Of a DNA stretch of 64,000 nucleotides, positions 32,163 to 39,801 are shown piece after piece. A program made the translations under genes and the position numbers. The stretch is taken from the NCBI GenBank assembly GCA_035527895.1, contig DATKZQ010000017.1, forward strand, positions 3,854 through 67,853. The letters run 5' to 3'. The notes below the pieces were generated by a model. The model did no database searches, was not told where the DNA came from, and worked only from the letters and a program-made list of their open reading frames with translations. Position 1 is the stretch's first letter. Every line of letters starts with the position of its first letter. The DNA is from JADFWK01 sp035527895. GTDB lineage: Bacteria > Desulfobacterota > DSM-4660 > Desulfatiglandales > B25-G16.

Positions 32163-33206
32163 TTATTCTTGTGAGTTATCGGTGTTGGTCTGGGGGGCGC
32201 CTTGTTTTTCACCGAGGCCGAGTTTCTCTTTTACCCGAACGGAGATATCACTCGTAATATCCGGGTGTTCGCTCAAAAACCTCCGAACGTTCTCTCTCCC
32301 TTGCCCAATCCTTTCCTCGTTGAATGAGTACCACGAGCCGCTTTTCTCAACGATGTCTAATTCAACCCCGAGGTCCAGCAGGTCTCCTTCCTTTGATATA
32401 CCGGTGCCATAGATGATATCGAACTCAGCCTGCCTGAAGGGAGGGGCGACCTTATTCTTGACTACCTTTACACGTGTTCTGTTGCCTACTGTCTTATCAC
32501 CTTCCTGAATCACGGCTATCTTTCGGATGTCGAGACGCTGGGTGGCATAGAATTTGAGCGCATTTCCGCCGCTTGTGGTCTCCGGATTTCCAAACATCAC
32601 GCCGATCTTCATCCGTATCTGATTAATGAAAATAACGCATGTCATCGATCGGTTAATGCTGGCCGCCAGTTTTCTGAGGGCCTTAGACATGAGCCGTGCC
32701 TGGAGTCCCACCTGTTGATCTCCCATTTCCCCCTCTATCTCGGCCCGAGGAACGAGGGCTGCAACCGAGTCGATTACTAATGCGTCTATGGCCCCACTTC
32801 GCACCAGGATTTCGGCGATATCCAGCGCCTGCTCACCGTTGTCGGGCTGGGATACGAGAAGGGAATCTATATTTACGCCGAGCCTCTTGGCATAGGAAAG
32901 ATCGAGGGCGTGTTCAGCATCTATGAAGGCAACAATTCCGTCTTTGGCCTGTGCCTCTGCAACGATGTGCAAGGCCAACGTCGTCTTTCCCGAGGACTCA
33001 GGGCCATAGATCTCTACCACTCGTCCCCGTGGTACGCCGCCCACGCCAAGGGCGTAATCGAGGGCAAGTGAGCCCGTGGAAATGACCGGAATGTCTATCA
33101 CAGCCCCGGCTTGCCCCAGCTTCATTATGGAGCCTTTACCGAATTGCTTTTCGATTTGTGAAATGGCGAGACCGACAGACTTTTCCTTTTCCGAATCTAC
33201 TGCCAT
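32163..33206 (-). CDS. recA: Recombinase RecA
   Basis: 347 residues. Walker A GPESSGKTTL near 69, Walker B region IDALVIDSVAALVPRAEIEG near 140, the L1 loop GDQQVGLQARLMSKALRKL, the motif INQIRMKIGVMFGNPETTSG, L2, and a C-terminal acidic/Lys-rich tail are all in place. It polymerises on single-stranded DNA for strand exchange and activates LexA self-cleavage. AAAAGGGAGG precedes the ATG at 33206. A 15-bp imperfect palindrome about 25 bases upstream may be an SOS operator. Directly followed by alaS. Confidence 0.98.
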   Translation of the reverse strand: MAVDSEKEKSVGLAISQIEKQFGKGSIMKLGQAGAVIDIPVISTGSLALDYALGVGGVPRGRVVEIYGPESSGKTTLALHIVAEAQAKDGIVAFIDAEHALDLSYAKRLGVNIDSLLVSQPDNGEQALDIAEILVRSGAIDALVIDSVAALVPRAEIEGEMGDQQVGLQARLMSKALRKLAASINRSMTCVIFINQIRMKIGVMFGNPETTSGGNALKFYATQRLDIRKIAVIQEGDKTVGNRTRVKVVKNKVAPPFRQAEFDIIYGTGISKEGDLLDLGVELDIVEKSGSWYSFNEERIGQGRENVRRFLSEHPDITSDISVRVKEKLGLGEKQGAPQTNTDNSQE

Positions 33207-33230
33207 AATATGCCTCCCTTTTGTAAGACC

Positions 33231-33245
33231 TGTTTACTGGTAACA
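33231..33245 (-). promoter_or_regulatory. Possible SOS-type operator upstream of recA
   Basis: TGTTTACTGGTAACA is an imperfect palindrome (TGTT.AC/GT.AACA) 25 bases before the recA start, the position expected for a LexA site. It does not match the E. coli or Geobacter consensus exactly and no lexA lies in the window, so this is tentative. Confidence 0.3.
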
Positions 33246-33538
33246 CGTTAGCTCTTTGAAATTAACCTCAACCCGAGCATGGGGGTATCTTTTTTTGACT
33301 CTGTCCTCCCATCGTTCAGAGCAGTGGGCGTTTCAAAACGGCGCACGCAGGCTGCTACCTTAGTGCTAAGGCTTACGGGGCGGTGCGTCGGTTTGAAACG
33401 GCCCTGTACGGGGCCTTGTTTAGAGGACAGAGCAAAAAAAGATACCCCCATGCTCGGTCCCCTGGGTTCTGTTATGAATAGCCACTGGGCATCAGCAAAT
33501 GGACAGGAGCGCTACCTTTTCAAAGAGCTAACGTGTTA
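33241..33538. repeat. 21-bp inverted repeat flanking a MITE, upstream of recA
   Basis: TAACACGTTAGCTCTTTGAA at 33241-33260 (with A at 33261) is exactly complementary to 33518-33538 (TTTCAAAGAGCTAACGTGTT, then A). These outer arms enclose the palindromic element at 33273-33457, giving nested palindromes between recA and thpR. Confidence 0.75.
33273..33457. repeat. Palindromic MITE-like element, family A, copy 1
   Basis: About 180 bp that folds on itself: CCGAGCATGGGGGTATCTTT at the left pairs with the right end, GATACCCCCATGCTCGG. Inside, TTTCAAAACGGCGCACGC and GTGCGTCGGTTTGAAACGG are partly complementary. A second copy, with its core in the opposite orientation, lies at 62617-62795. No coding capacity is conserved. 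Confidence 0.8.
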
Positions 33539-33541
33539 CAT

Positions 33542-34114
33542 TTACAGTATTTTCAATGGCCAAGCGGCCATCTTTGTATGAACTGGTCCGGCCGGTCTAA
33601 GGTCACTCTTGAAAAGAATCAGTTCCTTCAGGTAATCCTCGTCACTAGTAATATCATGAAATCTGTCAAGAATCCATTTCAATTCCTCGCCCCGGTTCAC
33701 TGTACCTTTGAACCGGCCCAACGTCAGGTGTGGCCTGAAAGGCCTATTTTCCGGCTTGAAACCGAGCTCCTCTAATGCCGCCTGCAGTTCATCCCGCAGG
33801 TCTGACAGGCCCCCTATTTCACCATCAAGGCCAATCCACAATACCCGTGGTCTCCTCCAGTTGGGGAATACGCCTACCCTGTTGAGCCTGATCTGGAAGG
33901 CGGAGAACCTCTCGGCAATTGAGCCGGCCTTTTGCTTTACGCCGGCTATGGTTTCCTCCGTAACAGGGCCAAGAAAGACGATTGTGAGATGAATATTTTC
34001 TACCTTAACCCACCTCACGGGCAAACGTGATTGCTGCAATTCTTTAGAGATCTCCCCAACCTGCTCTTTGATCTGGAGGGGAAGTTCAAATGCCAGGAAT
34101 GAACGGATGCCCAT
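33542..34114 (-). CDS. thpR: RNA 2',3'-cyclic phosphodiesterase (2'-5' RNA ligase family)
   Basis: 190 residues with both catalytic HxT motifs: IHLTIVFLGPV near residue 41 and RPHLTLGRFKG near 130. These define the two-His phosphoesterase fold. The start IRSFLAFELP is typical (RxFxAxxLP). It hydrolyses 2',3'-cyclic phosphate ends of RNA and can ligate tRNA halves in vitro. Its start overlaps the cinA end by 29 bases, so cinA-thpR are translationally coupled, and pgpA precedes them in the same direction. Confidence 0.92.
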   Translation of the reverse strand: MGIRSFLAFELPLQIKEQVGEISKELQQSRLPVRWVKVENIHLTIVFLGPVTEETIAGVKQKAGSIAERFSAFQIRLNRVGVFPNWRRPRVLWIGLDGEIGGLSDLRDELQAALEELGFKPENRPFRPHLTLGRFKGTVNRGEELKWILDRFHDITSDEDYLKELILFKSDLRPAGPVHTKMAAWPLKIL

Positions 34115-35342
34115 GTAAGTATCTCCTCACCCAATCAAGCGCCATCTCGGCAGTAGCAACCTTTACGCTCTGCCTGTCTCCGGGAAACCGATACTGGCTG
34201 GAGAATACCCTGCCGCGTACGGAAAGTCCAATGAAGACGGTACCAACCGGTTTGGTCTCCGAACCTCCTGAGGGGCCGGCAATTCCAGTCACGGCCAATC
34301 CCATATCCGTTCTTGCGGACCTCCTGATACCTTCGGCCATCTCTCTTACCGTTTGATCGCTCACGGCCCCGTATGTGTCAAGGGTATGCTGTTGTACGCC
34401 AAGCATCTCCACCTTCGATCGATCGCTGTACACAACAGCCCCCCGCTCGAAATACACTGAACTGCCTGATATGGAGGTGAGCCTGTGGCCGATGAGCCCG
34501 CCCGTGCATGATTCAGCCAAAGATAGTGTCACATTTCGGGCTGTCAACAATTCTCCAACGACCGCTTCTAGGGTTTTATCTCCCGATGCAAAAACATAGG
34601 GACCTAACAGGCCTTGGATTTTATCTTCAGCCCGTGTCAATTCCTCTTCGATCTCCGCTAGATCTTCTCCCCGGATTGTAATGGTAATGCGAGTTTCGGG
34701 GAAAGACGGATAGAAGCCGAACATGACCCTCTTCAGGTCATCACTGAGACCACTGAGGATATCGGCAATTTGAGATTCGCCCAGCCCAAAGACCTTGAGT
34801 ATCCTGTGCCGCGGGACAAGAGGCGGTCTATAGCGCCTCAGGATATCCGGAACAACAACCCGATCCAACAACTGCCTCATCTGCTCAGGTACACCGGGCA
34901 GGAAATAGAGTTGACTGTCTCTTTTTGAAATGGAAAAGCCACAGGCATATCCTTGAGGGTCTAAAACCTTTGCCCCCCTGGGAAGCCAGGCCAGTTTTAC
35001 CAGGTTTGGAGACCAGGTCAGGCCTGATCTCTCGGTGCAATCCTTTATGTGGTCGAATAGGCCTTGATCAAGATAAAGGGGTCTGTCTAAGGTCTTTGCT
35101 GCTATCTCGGCGGTCAGGTCATCGTCAGTGGGCCCCAAACCACCAGTGACGATAACAAAACGAGACCTCTTGACAGCGGTCCTCAGCGCAGCGGAAAGTG
35201 TATCGCAGTTGTCGCCGACCGTGGTAATCTCGTTCACTTCAAGGCCGCACGATATGAGGCACCCTGATGCATACCAACCATTGAGGTCTCTGGTCTTTCC
35301 TGAAATCAGTTCATCGCCGATAATGATGATCTCTGTAAGCAT
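34086..35342 (-). CDS. cinA: CinA-like nicotinamide mononucleotide deamidase / competence-damage protein
   Basis: 418 residues, two domains. The N-terminal MoCF-like domain (1-170) has TEIIIIGDELISGKTRDLNG, FVIVTGGLGPTDDDLTAEI and YFLPGVPEQM. The C-terminal CinA domain (about 255-418) has LSLAESCTGGLIGHRLTSIS, GSSVYFERGAVVYSD and GLAVTGIAGPSGGS, the deamidase centre that recycles NMN to nicotinate mononucleotide. ATG 35342 is preferred to GTG 35360 because the conserved region begins there. It overlaps thpR at its end and starts 22 bases after pgpA. Confidence 0.95.
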   Translation of the reverse strand: MLTEIIIIGDELISGKTRDLNGWYASGCLISCGLEVNEITTVGDNCDTLSAALRTAVKRSRFVIVTGGLGPTDDDLTAEIAAKTLDRPLYLDQGLFDHIKDCTERSGLTWSPNLVKLAWLPRGAKVLDPQGYACGFSISKRDSQLYFLPGVPEQMRQLLDRVVVPDILRRYRPPLVPRHRILKVFGLGESQIADILSGLSDDLKRVMFGFYPSFPETRITITIRGEDLAEIEEELTRAEDKIQGLLGPYVFASGDKTLEAVVGELLTARNVTLSLAESCTGGLIGHRLTSISGSSVYFERGAVVYSDRSKVEMLGVQQHTLDTYGAVSDQTVREMAEGIRRSARTDMGLAVTGIAGPSGGSETKPVGTVFIGLSVRGRVFSSQYRFPGDRQSVKVATAEMALDWVRRYLHGHPFIPGI

Positions 35343-35364
35343 AACTTTTTTCAATAGCACGTTT

Positions 35365-35877
35365 TCAATTGAGCATAAAGAGAAGAAGTCTCAACGATAT
35401 GTGGGCGTATACCCCCGCCAACAGATCGTCAAGAACTATGCCGATCCCCCCCTTCAGTTTTTTTTCGATGGTCTTTATAGGTGGCGGCTTCAGGATGTCG
35501 AAAAACCTGAAAAGAAAGAACCCCCCTGCCAGAGCCGGCCACGTAAAGGGGATGAACGCAGTGGTGAGCAAGAAACCAGCTACCTCATCAACGACGATCA
35601 CCGGTGGGTCGTCCGAACCAAGGATTCTTTGGCTCCGGTGAGATGACCAGATTGCGCCAATGGCTATTATCAGCAGAATTGAGAACTGGTACTGAGGGCC
35701 GAGAAGACTTCCTGCTACATACAGTGGGATGGCCGCGACCGTGCCAAACGTACCGGGCATTCCCGGTAACAGACCTGCGCCGAACCAGATTGAAGAAATC
35801 AGGGCAATCTTATCTAAAAGACCACGTTCCTTGATCGCCTTTATTATGGTAAATGTATCAGATTCAGTAATCGACAT
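35365..35877 (-). CDS. pgpA: Phosphatidylglycerophosphatase A
   Basis: About 170 residues. The PgpA pattern is clear: GAGLLPGMPGTFGTVAAIPL near residue 30, PPVIVVDEVAGFLLTTAFIP near 93, FRFFDILKPPPIKTIEKKLK near 125 and GIVLDDLLAGVYA near 148. These residues coordinate the metal and the phosphate of PG-phosphate in the inner membrane, giving phosphatidylglycerol. The start is uncertain: ATG 35877 is used, and a TTG at 35913 behind GAGG would add 12 residues. First gene of the pgpA-cinA-thpR operon. Confidence 0.93.
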   Translation of the reverse strand: MSITESDTFTIIKAIKERGLLDKIALISSIWFGAGLLPGMPGTFGTVAAIPLYVAGSLLGPQYQFSILLIIAIGAIWSSHRSQRILGSDDPPVIVVDEVAGFLLTTAFIPFTWPALAGGFFLFRFFDILKPPPIKTIEKKLKGGIGIVLDDLLAGVYAHISLRLLLFMLN

Positions 35878-36201
35878 CAAGAACGAACGGATTCTTAAGG
35901 GTAAGCACCTCAACCTCTTTATCAGGGTAAAGGTAGTTAGTCAAAGGGTTTCCTGTCGACTACATCACCGAAAACACAATGAAATGGTGATTGAGGACCT
36001 GCAGCATTCTCGTACCTGCAGGAGTTAGCGTAACAAAGGGTAAAAACCGGGGTTTTGAGAATATTGGTCGTTTCATTGTGTGCCGGGTTCTTGAATGCCC
36101 CTCTAAAAAGGCAAGAGCTTCGATAAAATTTTCCTTGAGTTACATGAGGCCTTAATTGTATTGTACCCGAAAAAAATAGTTACCTGGGAAAGGAAGATAT
36201 C

Positions 36202-36525
36202 ATGAGGAATGGAAAAATTGCTGTAGGTATTTCGCTCCTATGCCTCTTTGTAATGTTCGGGTGCCATTACGCGCGTACGGCAGGAACGGCGAGGACAGTT
36301 GAGTTAACGGTAATGAATGTTCCTGCCGGCTGCTGAGGTCAGCCACAAGATAGGATAAGGTCTATCCTAATAAATGCTGAAGGGGTGTTGAACTTCGGTC
36401 TGTACCCGGAATCTTTCACGGTAACGGTAACATTCGATCCGGAAAAGACCACTGTACAAGAGATTATTGAAGTCCTCTCAGAGGGAGGATATCCGGTTTC
36501 AGGAGAACCTAAGTGGGTGAAGTGA
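36202..36525 (+). CDS. Candidate selenoprotein: MerP/HMA-like small exported protein with in-frame UGA (Sec45)
   Basis: Reading through the TGA at 36334-36336 as selenocysteine gives 107 residues. A signal segment with a lipobox-like VMFGC (Cys21) is followed by VELTVMNVPAGCUGQPQ (Cys44-Sec45), IRSILINAEGV, FTVTVTFDPEKTTVQEIIEV and GGYPVSGEPKWVK, ending at TGA 36523. The beta-alpha-beta layout and the ..GGYPV ending resemble HMA/MerP metal-binding domains, with Cys-Sec where the metal Cys pair sits. The homologue at 51944-52273 has TGA at the same point, and both have a SECIS-like hairpin 21 nt downstream. AAGGAAGA precedes the ATG. Without readthrough the product would be a useless 44-residue stub. 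Function (metal or redox) is inferred. Confidence 0.82.
36334..36369 (+). promoter_or_regulatory. UGA codon plus bacterial SECIS-like hairpin, gene 1
   Basis: After TGA 36334-36336, a perfect 7-bp stem TAGGATA (36351-36357) / TATCCTA (36363-36369) closes a 5-nt loop AGGTC. The loop starts 21 nt past the UGA. The E. coli fdhF SECIS loop, which SelB reads, also carries AGGUC. The hairpin encodes part of the protein (DRIRSIL). Confidence 0.75.
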
Positions 36526-36748
36526 ATTGTTTTCGCCCTGAATAGCATAGCCTTTTAGTCAGGGTGACCTCGTGCAATCGAGGTGGCCACGTGTGGTTGC
36601 TCGGATCGCGGCGCAGTGGTCCAAACAATCATTAGAGTTATAAAGAGTATTACGGTCCCCGATAGGCTTGGAAAATTTCTGAGAGAATGAGTTCCGGCGC
36701 CAATCCCAGAAATTGCCTAACAGGAACAGCAGGGTGGTGACCTACCGT

Positions 36749-37666
36749 CTAAACTGCCTTTAGCATCTTATCCACGGCTGCCTTCGCCTTCAGGCGGATC
36801 TTCTTTGGGACCTTGATCTGATGTTTCATTTCATCCAATGAACTGAGGACCTTCTCGAGGGTAATCAACTTCATATTAGGGCAAACCGCTTGCCCTGAGG
36901 CAGGAATAAACTCCTTGCCCGGGTTCTCCTTTCTGAGCCGATGGAGTATCCCAATCTCGGTGCCCACTATCATTGTGCTGACATCCTGTCTCATGGCGTA
37001 CCGGCACATCCCTCCAGTACTTAGGACTTCATCGGCGAGGGCGACAACATCCGGCCGGCACTCGGGATGAACAATAACCTTTGCCGAGGGATATTTCTGC
37101 TTCAGATCGGTAATATGTTTTGGGAGTATCTTGAGATGCGTGGGGCAATAGCCCGGCCAGAAGACCAAATCCTTGTCAGTCTTCATGGAGACATAATGGC
37201 CGAGATACTTGTCAGGGACAAATAGTATCTCTTCGCGATCGAGGCTTTCTACAACCTTGAGGGCATTGGCCGAGGTACAGCAAACATCTGATTCTGCCTT
37301 GACCTCTGCGGTTGAATTGATATAGCAGACCACGGCAGCCCTCGGGTGTTCCCGTTTCATCGCCCTCAATTCTTCAGCAGTGACCATGTTTGCCATGGGA
37401 CAGCCGGCATTCATATCGGGAAGCACGACAATCTTGTCCGGGCAAAGGATCGAAGCTGTTTCCGCCATAAAATGGACCCCGCAAAAGACTATCACTGCTG
37501 CATCGGTTCCAGCAGCGGTTTGGCTTAACCCCAACGAATCGCCGACGAAATCAGCTATATCTTGAACTTCGCCCCGTTGGTAGTTATGAGCCAAAATGAC
37601 GGCGTTTCTCTCTCTTTTCAGCTTTACTATGCTTTCTTTAAGTTTTTCATTACTGTTCTGCATCAA
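36749..37666 (-). CDS. nadA: Quinolinate synthase A
   Basis: 305 residues. NadA features: VILAHNYQRGEVQDIADFVG near residue 22, GVHFMAETASIL, then NAGCPMANMVTAEEL (first cluster Cys), NSTAEVKAESDVCCTSANAL, VIVHPECRPDVVALAD (second Cys) and SGQAVCPNMKLITLEKV (third Cys). The [4Fe-4S] enzyme condenses iminoaspartate with dihydroxyacetone phosphate to quinolinate in NAD synthesis. Its start overlaps the end of fdhD by 17 bases, so it is the distal gene of the long sulfur/cofactor run. nadB and nadC are not in the window. Confidence 0.96.
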   Translation of the reverse strand: MMQNSNEKLKESIVKLKRERNAVILAHNYQRGEVQDIADFVGDSLGLSQTAAGTDAAVIVFCGVHFMAETASILCPDKIVVLPDMNAGCPMANMVTAEELRAMKREHPRAAVVCYINSTAEVKAESDVCCTSANALKVVESLDREEILFVPDKYLGHYVSMKTDKDLVFWPGYCPTHLKILPKHITDLKQKYPSAKVIVHPECRPDVVALADEVLSTGGMCRYAMRQDVSTMIVGTEIGILHRLRKENPGKEFIPASGQAVCPNMKLITLEKVLSSLDEMKHQIKVPKKIRLKAKAAVDKMLKAV

Positions 37667-38447
37667 TCACGATTCTCCACTCATGAGTATAGACATTCAT
37701 TCTCTTCCCTCTCACATAACCAATAAGGGTTATGCCCAATTCATCGGCTAACTTCACCCCGAGATCAGTAGGCGCGGATTTCGAGATGATTATGGGAATG
37801 GTTCTCTTGGCTACCTTGAGCAATATCTCGGAGGAGATTCTGCCGCTGGTGACTATTACGTGTTCATCGGTTGGCAAATCTTGTAGAAGACATTGACCGA
37901 AGATTTTGTCAATGGCATTGTGTCTGCCGATGTCCTCGGCGAAGAGGAGAATGTCCCCTGCGTCACAAAGAGCAGCACTATGCACGCCACCAGTCATCCT
38001 ATAAAGCTTTGAGCGGTGATGGAATGCCTTCATCAGGGCGAAAACGTCTTCCGCTAATAACCTTATTTGGGATTCCACCCTTGCCATAGCTCCCACATCA
38101 GCAGAGCTGTAAAAGGAGGCTCCCCTTCCGCACCCTGAGGTTATGAAACGCTTGAATACGAGTTCGCCGGCTGATTCGTTATCTTCTTCGGTTTCGACAC
38201 GGACCACACCTCTCTTTTCGTCAACCGTTATCTTCTTGATCTCATCCTTGCTACTTATCAAGCCTTCAGAATAAAGGAAGCCGACAGCCAGGTATTTCAA
38301 ATCCTTTGGTGTGCATAACAGGGTCACCAATTCCCTATTGTTGAGCATGATGGTAAGGGGACGTTCCCGGGCTACTAAGTCCTCTATCCTGTTTTTGTCC
38401 TTTTCAGTAAAACGCACTATAGAAAGTTTCTGTGTTTCGTCTGCCAT
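37650..38447 (-). CDS. fdhD: FdhD, formate dehydrogenase sulfurtransferase (Cys-containing paralogue)
   Basis: 265 residues. FdhD blocks: LTIMLNNRELVTLLCTPKDL near residue 31, AVGFLYSEGLI, FITSGCGRGASFY (Cys106), MTGGVHSAALCDAGDILLFA, EDIGRHNAIDKIFG and SKSAPTDLGVKLADELGITL. Cys106 lies in the loop that in E. coli (CxxC) passes sulfur from IscS to the Mo-bis-MGD cofactor of formate dehydrogenase; here one Cys of the pair is retained. The cysteine desulfurase gene is two genes upstream, consistent with that route. MnmA ends 5 bases before it. Confidence 0.95.
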   Translation of the reverse strand: MADETQKLSIVRFTEKDKNRIEDLVARERPLTIMLNNRELVTLLCTPKDLKYLAVGFLYSEGLISSKDEIKKITVDEKRGVVRVETEEDNESAGELVFKRFITSGCGRGASFYSSADVGAMARVESQIRLLAEDVFALMKAFHHRSKLYRMTGGVHSAALCDAGDILLFAEDIGRHNAIDKIFGQCLLQDLPTDEHVIVTSGRISSEILLKVAKRTIPIIISKSAPTDLGVKLADELGITLIGYVRGKRMNVYTHEWRIVIDAEQ

Positions 38448-38452
38448 CTTTA

Positions 38453-39673
38453 TCAGCCCTTCTGGAGGTGTTTATGAAAATCAGCTCCCGTGCAAGCAGG
38501 AATCAGATCTCCACAAGCTTCTGCGTGTTGGGTTCTTTTAGCCATAGGTTGTGCGCTGCAATTGTTTCGGCAATGATGTTCTCCTCCGGCCCTCTCTATC
38601 GTTCCGCCGCCTATTACCGTATCGCCCTCATAGAAAACTGCTGCCTGCCCCGGCGTGATGGCCATTTGTAATTCTTTAAACCTTATGTTGACCTTATCTT
38701 CATTAAGTGGCGTTATTGTTGCTTCGGCTTCCTCGTGAAGGTATCGTATCTTCACACTCGCCTCAATCGAATGCTCCAGTTTGTTTATTGATATCCAGTT
38801 GAGGTGGGAGGCTATCAGTTCGTCCCCATATGTCTCCCCTTTACTTCCTACCACGATGGAATTCTCTTCCGGGTTGATCGCGATTACATACAACGGCTCG
38901 CTGGAGGATATCCCGAGTCTCTTTCGCTGGCCTATGGTGTAAAAGGGGATCCCCTGGTGTTCCCCTAGGACATCCCCTTGCCGATCCACTATTGGACCTC
39001 GCACTGCTGTCGGTGGGGTGTGTTCCCTGAGGAATCTAGGGTAATCATTATGAGGGATAAAGCAAATCTCCTGGCTTTCAGGCTTTGCAGCTACGGAAAG
39101 CCCGAGTTCTCCTGCGATTTCCCTAACGCCCTCCTTTGAATGATCTCCCACGGGAAAGAGAACACGTTTCAATTGATCCTGCGTCAGCGGATAGAGGAAA
39201 TAAGATTGGTCCTTGCGACGGTCAAACCCTCTTCTGAGAGCATATCTTCCTGTCACCTGATCCTTCTCTACCCTGGCGTAGTGACCGGTGGCAATGGAAG
39301 ATGCGCCCAACTCCCGGCCTTTGCGCAACAGCGCACCGAACTTTATATACTGGTTGCACTTGATGCAGGGATTTGGGGTTCTTCCCAGGCTATAGTCTTG
39401 ACAAAAGGGAGTAATAACCTTTTGAAAGAAGATGTCCCTGAAATTCAGCACGTAGTGAGGGATATTCAGTTTATAGGCTACCCTCTTGGCATCCTCTACT
39501 GCGGAGACCCCGCAACAACCACCAAATGGGTCTAACTCACGTTTCTGCCTATCCGGGGGCCATATTTGCATGGTTACCCCAATCACCTGATAGCCTTCCT
39601 CTTTGAGGATGGCTGCGGCGACCGAGGAATCTACTCCACCGCTCATGGCGACGATGACCCTTTTTGAGTTCAT
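38453..39673 (-). CDS. mnmA: tRNA-specific 2-thiouridylase MnmA
   Basis: About 406 residues. The PP-loop VIVAMSGGVDSSVAAAIL begins the protein. The first catalytic Cys region is PNPCIKCNQYIKFGALL, and the second is PESQEICFIPHNDYPRFL; PYTIGQRKRLGI-type YTIGQRKRLGISS and AITPGQAAVFYEGD are typical late motifs. It thiolates U34 of Lys, Glu and Gln tRNAs with sulfur relayed from IscS. ATG 39673 is chosen because the conserved domain starts there; the upstream 72 codons have no homology. The C-terminus runs about 45 residues past the usual GGG.I end, into a Cys/His-rich tail (GGEHHCRNNCSAQP), which is odd. Confidence 0.94.
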   Translation of the reverse strand: MNSKRVIVAMSGGVDSSVAAAILKEEGYQVIGVTMQIWPPDRQKRELDPFGGCCGVSAVEDAKRVAYKLNIPHYVLNFRDIFFQKVITPFCQDYSLGRTPNPCIKCNQYIKFGALLRKGRELGASSIATGHYARVEKDQVTGRYALRRGFDRRKDQSYFLYPLTQDQLKRVLFPVGDHSKEGVREIAGELGLSVAAKPESQEICFIPHNDYPRFLREHTPPTAVRGPIVDRQGDVLGEHQGIPFYTIGQRKRLGISSSEPLYVIAINPEENSIVVGSKGETYGDELIASHLNWISINKLEHSIEASVKIRYLHEEAEATITPLNEDKVNIRFKELQMAITPGQAAVFYEGDTVIGGGTIERAGGEHHCRNNCSAQPMAKRTQHAEACGDLIPACTGADFHKHLQKG

Positions 39674-39801
39674 ACCCATACGACAGTAAATAAGGTAGGC
39701 CTCAGACCCCTTATTTTTGGATGCAAGGCCTGTTTCAATAATCCTAAGACAGTGAATTGATGGACTCGCAACCGAGCAGAGGGCAGTTGTCTTATCCCCA
39801 C

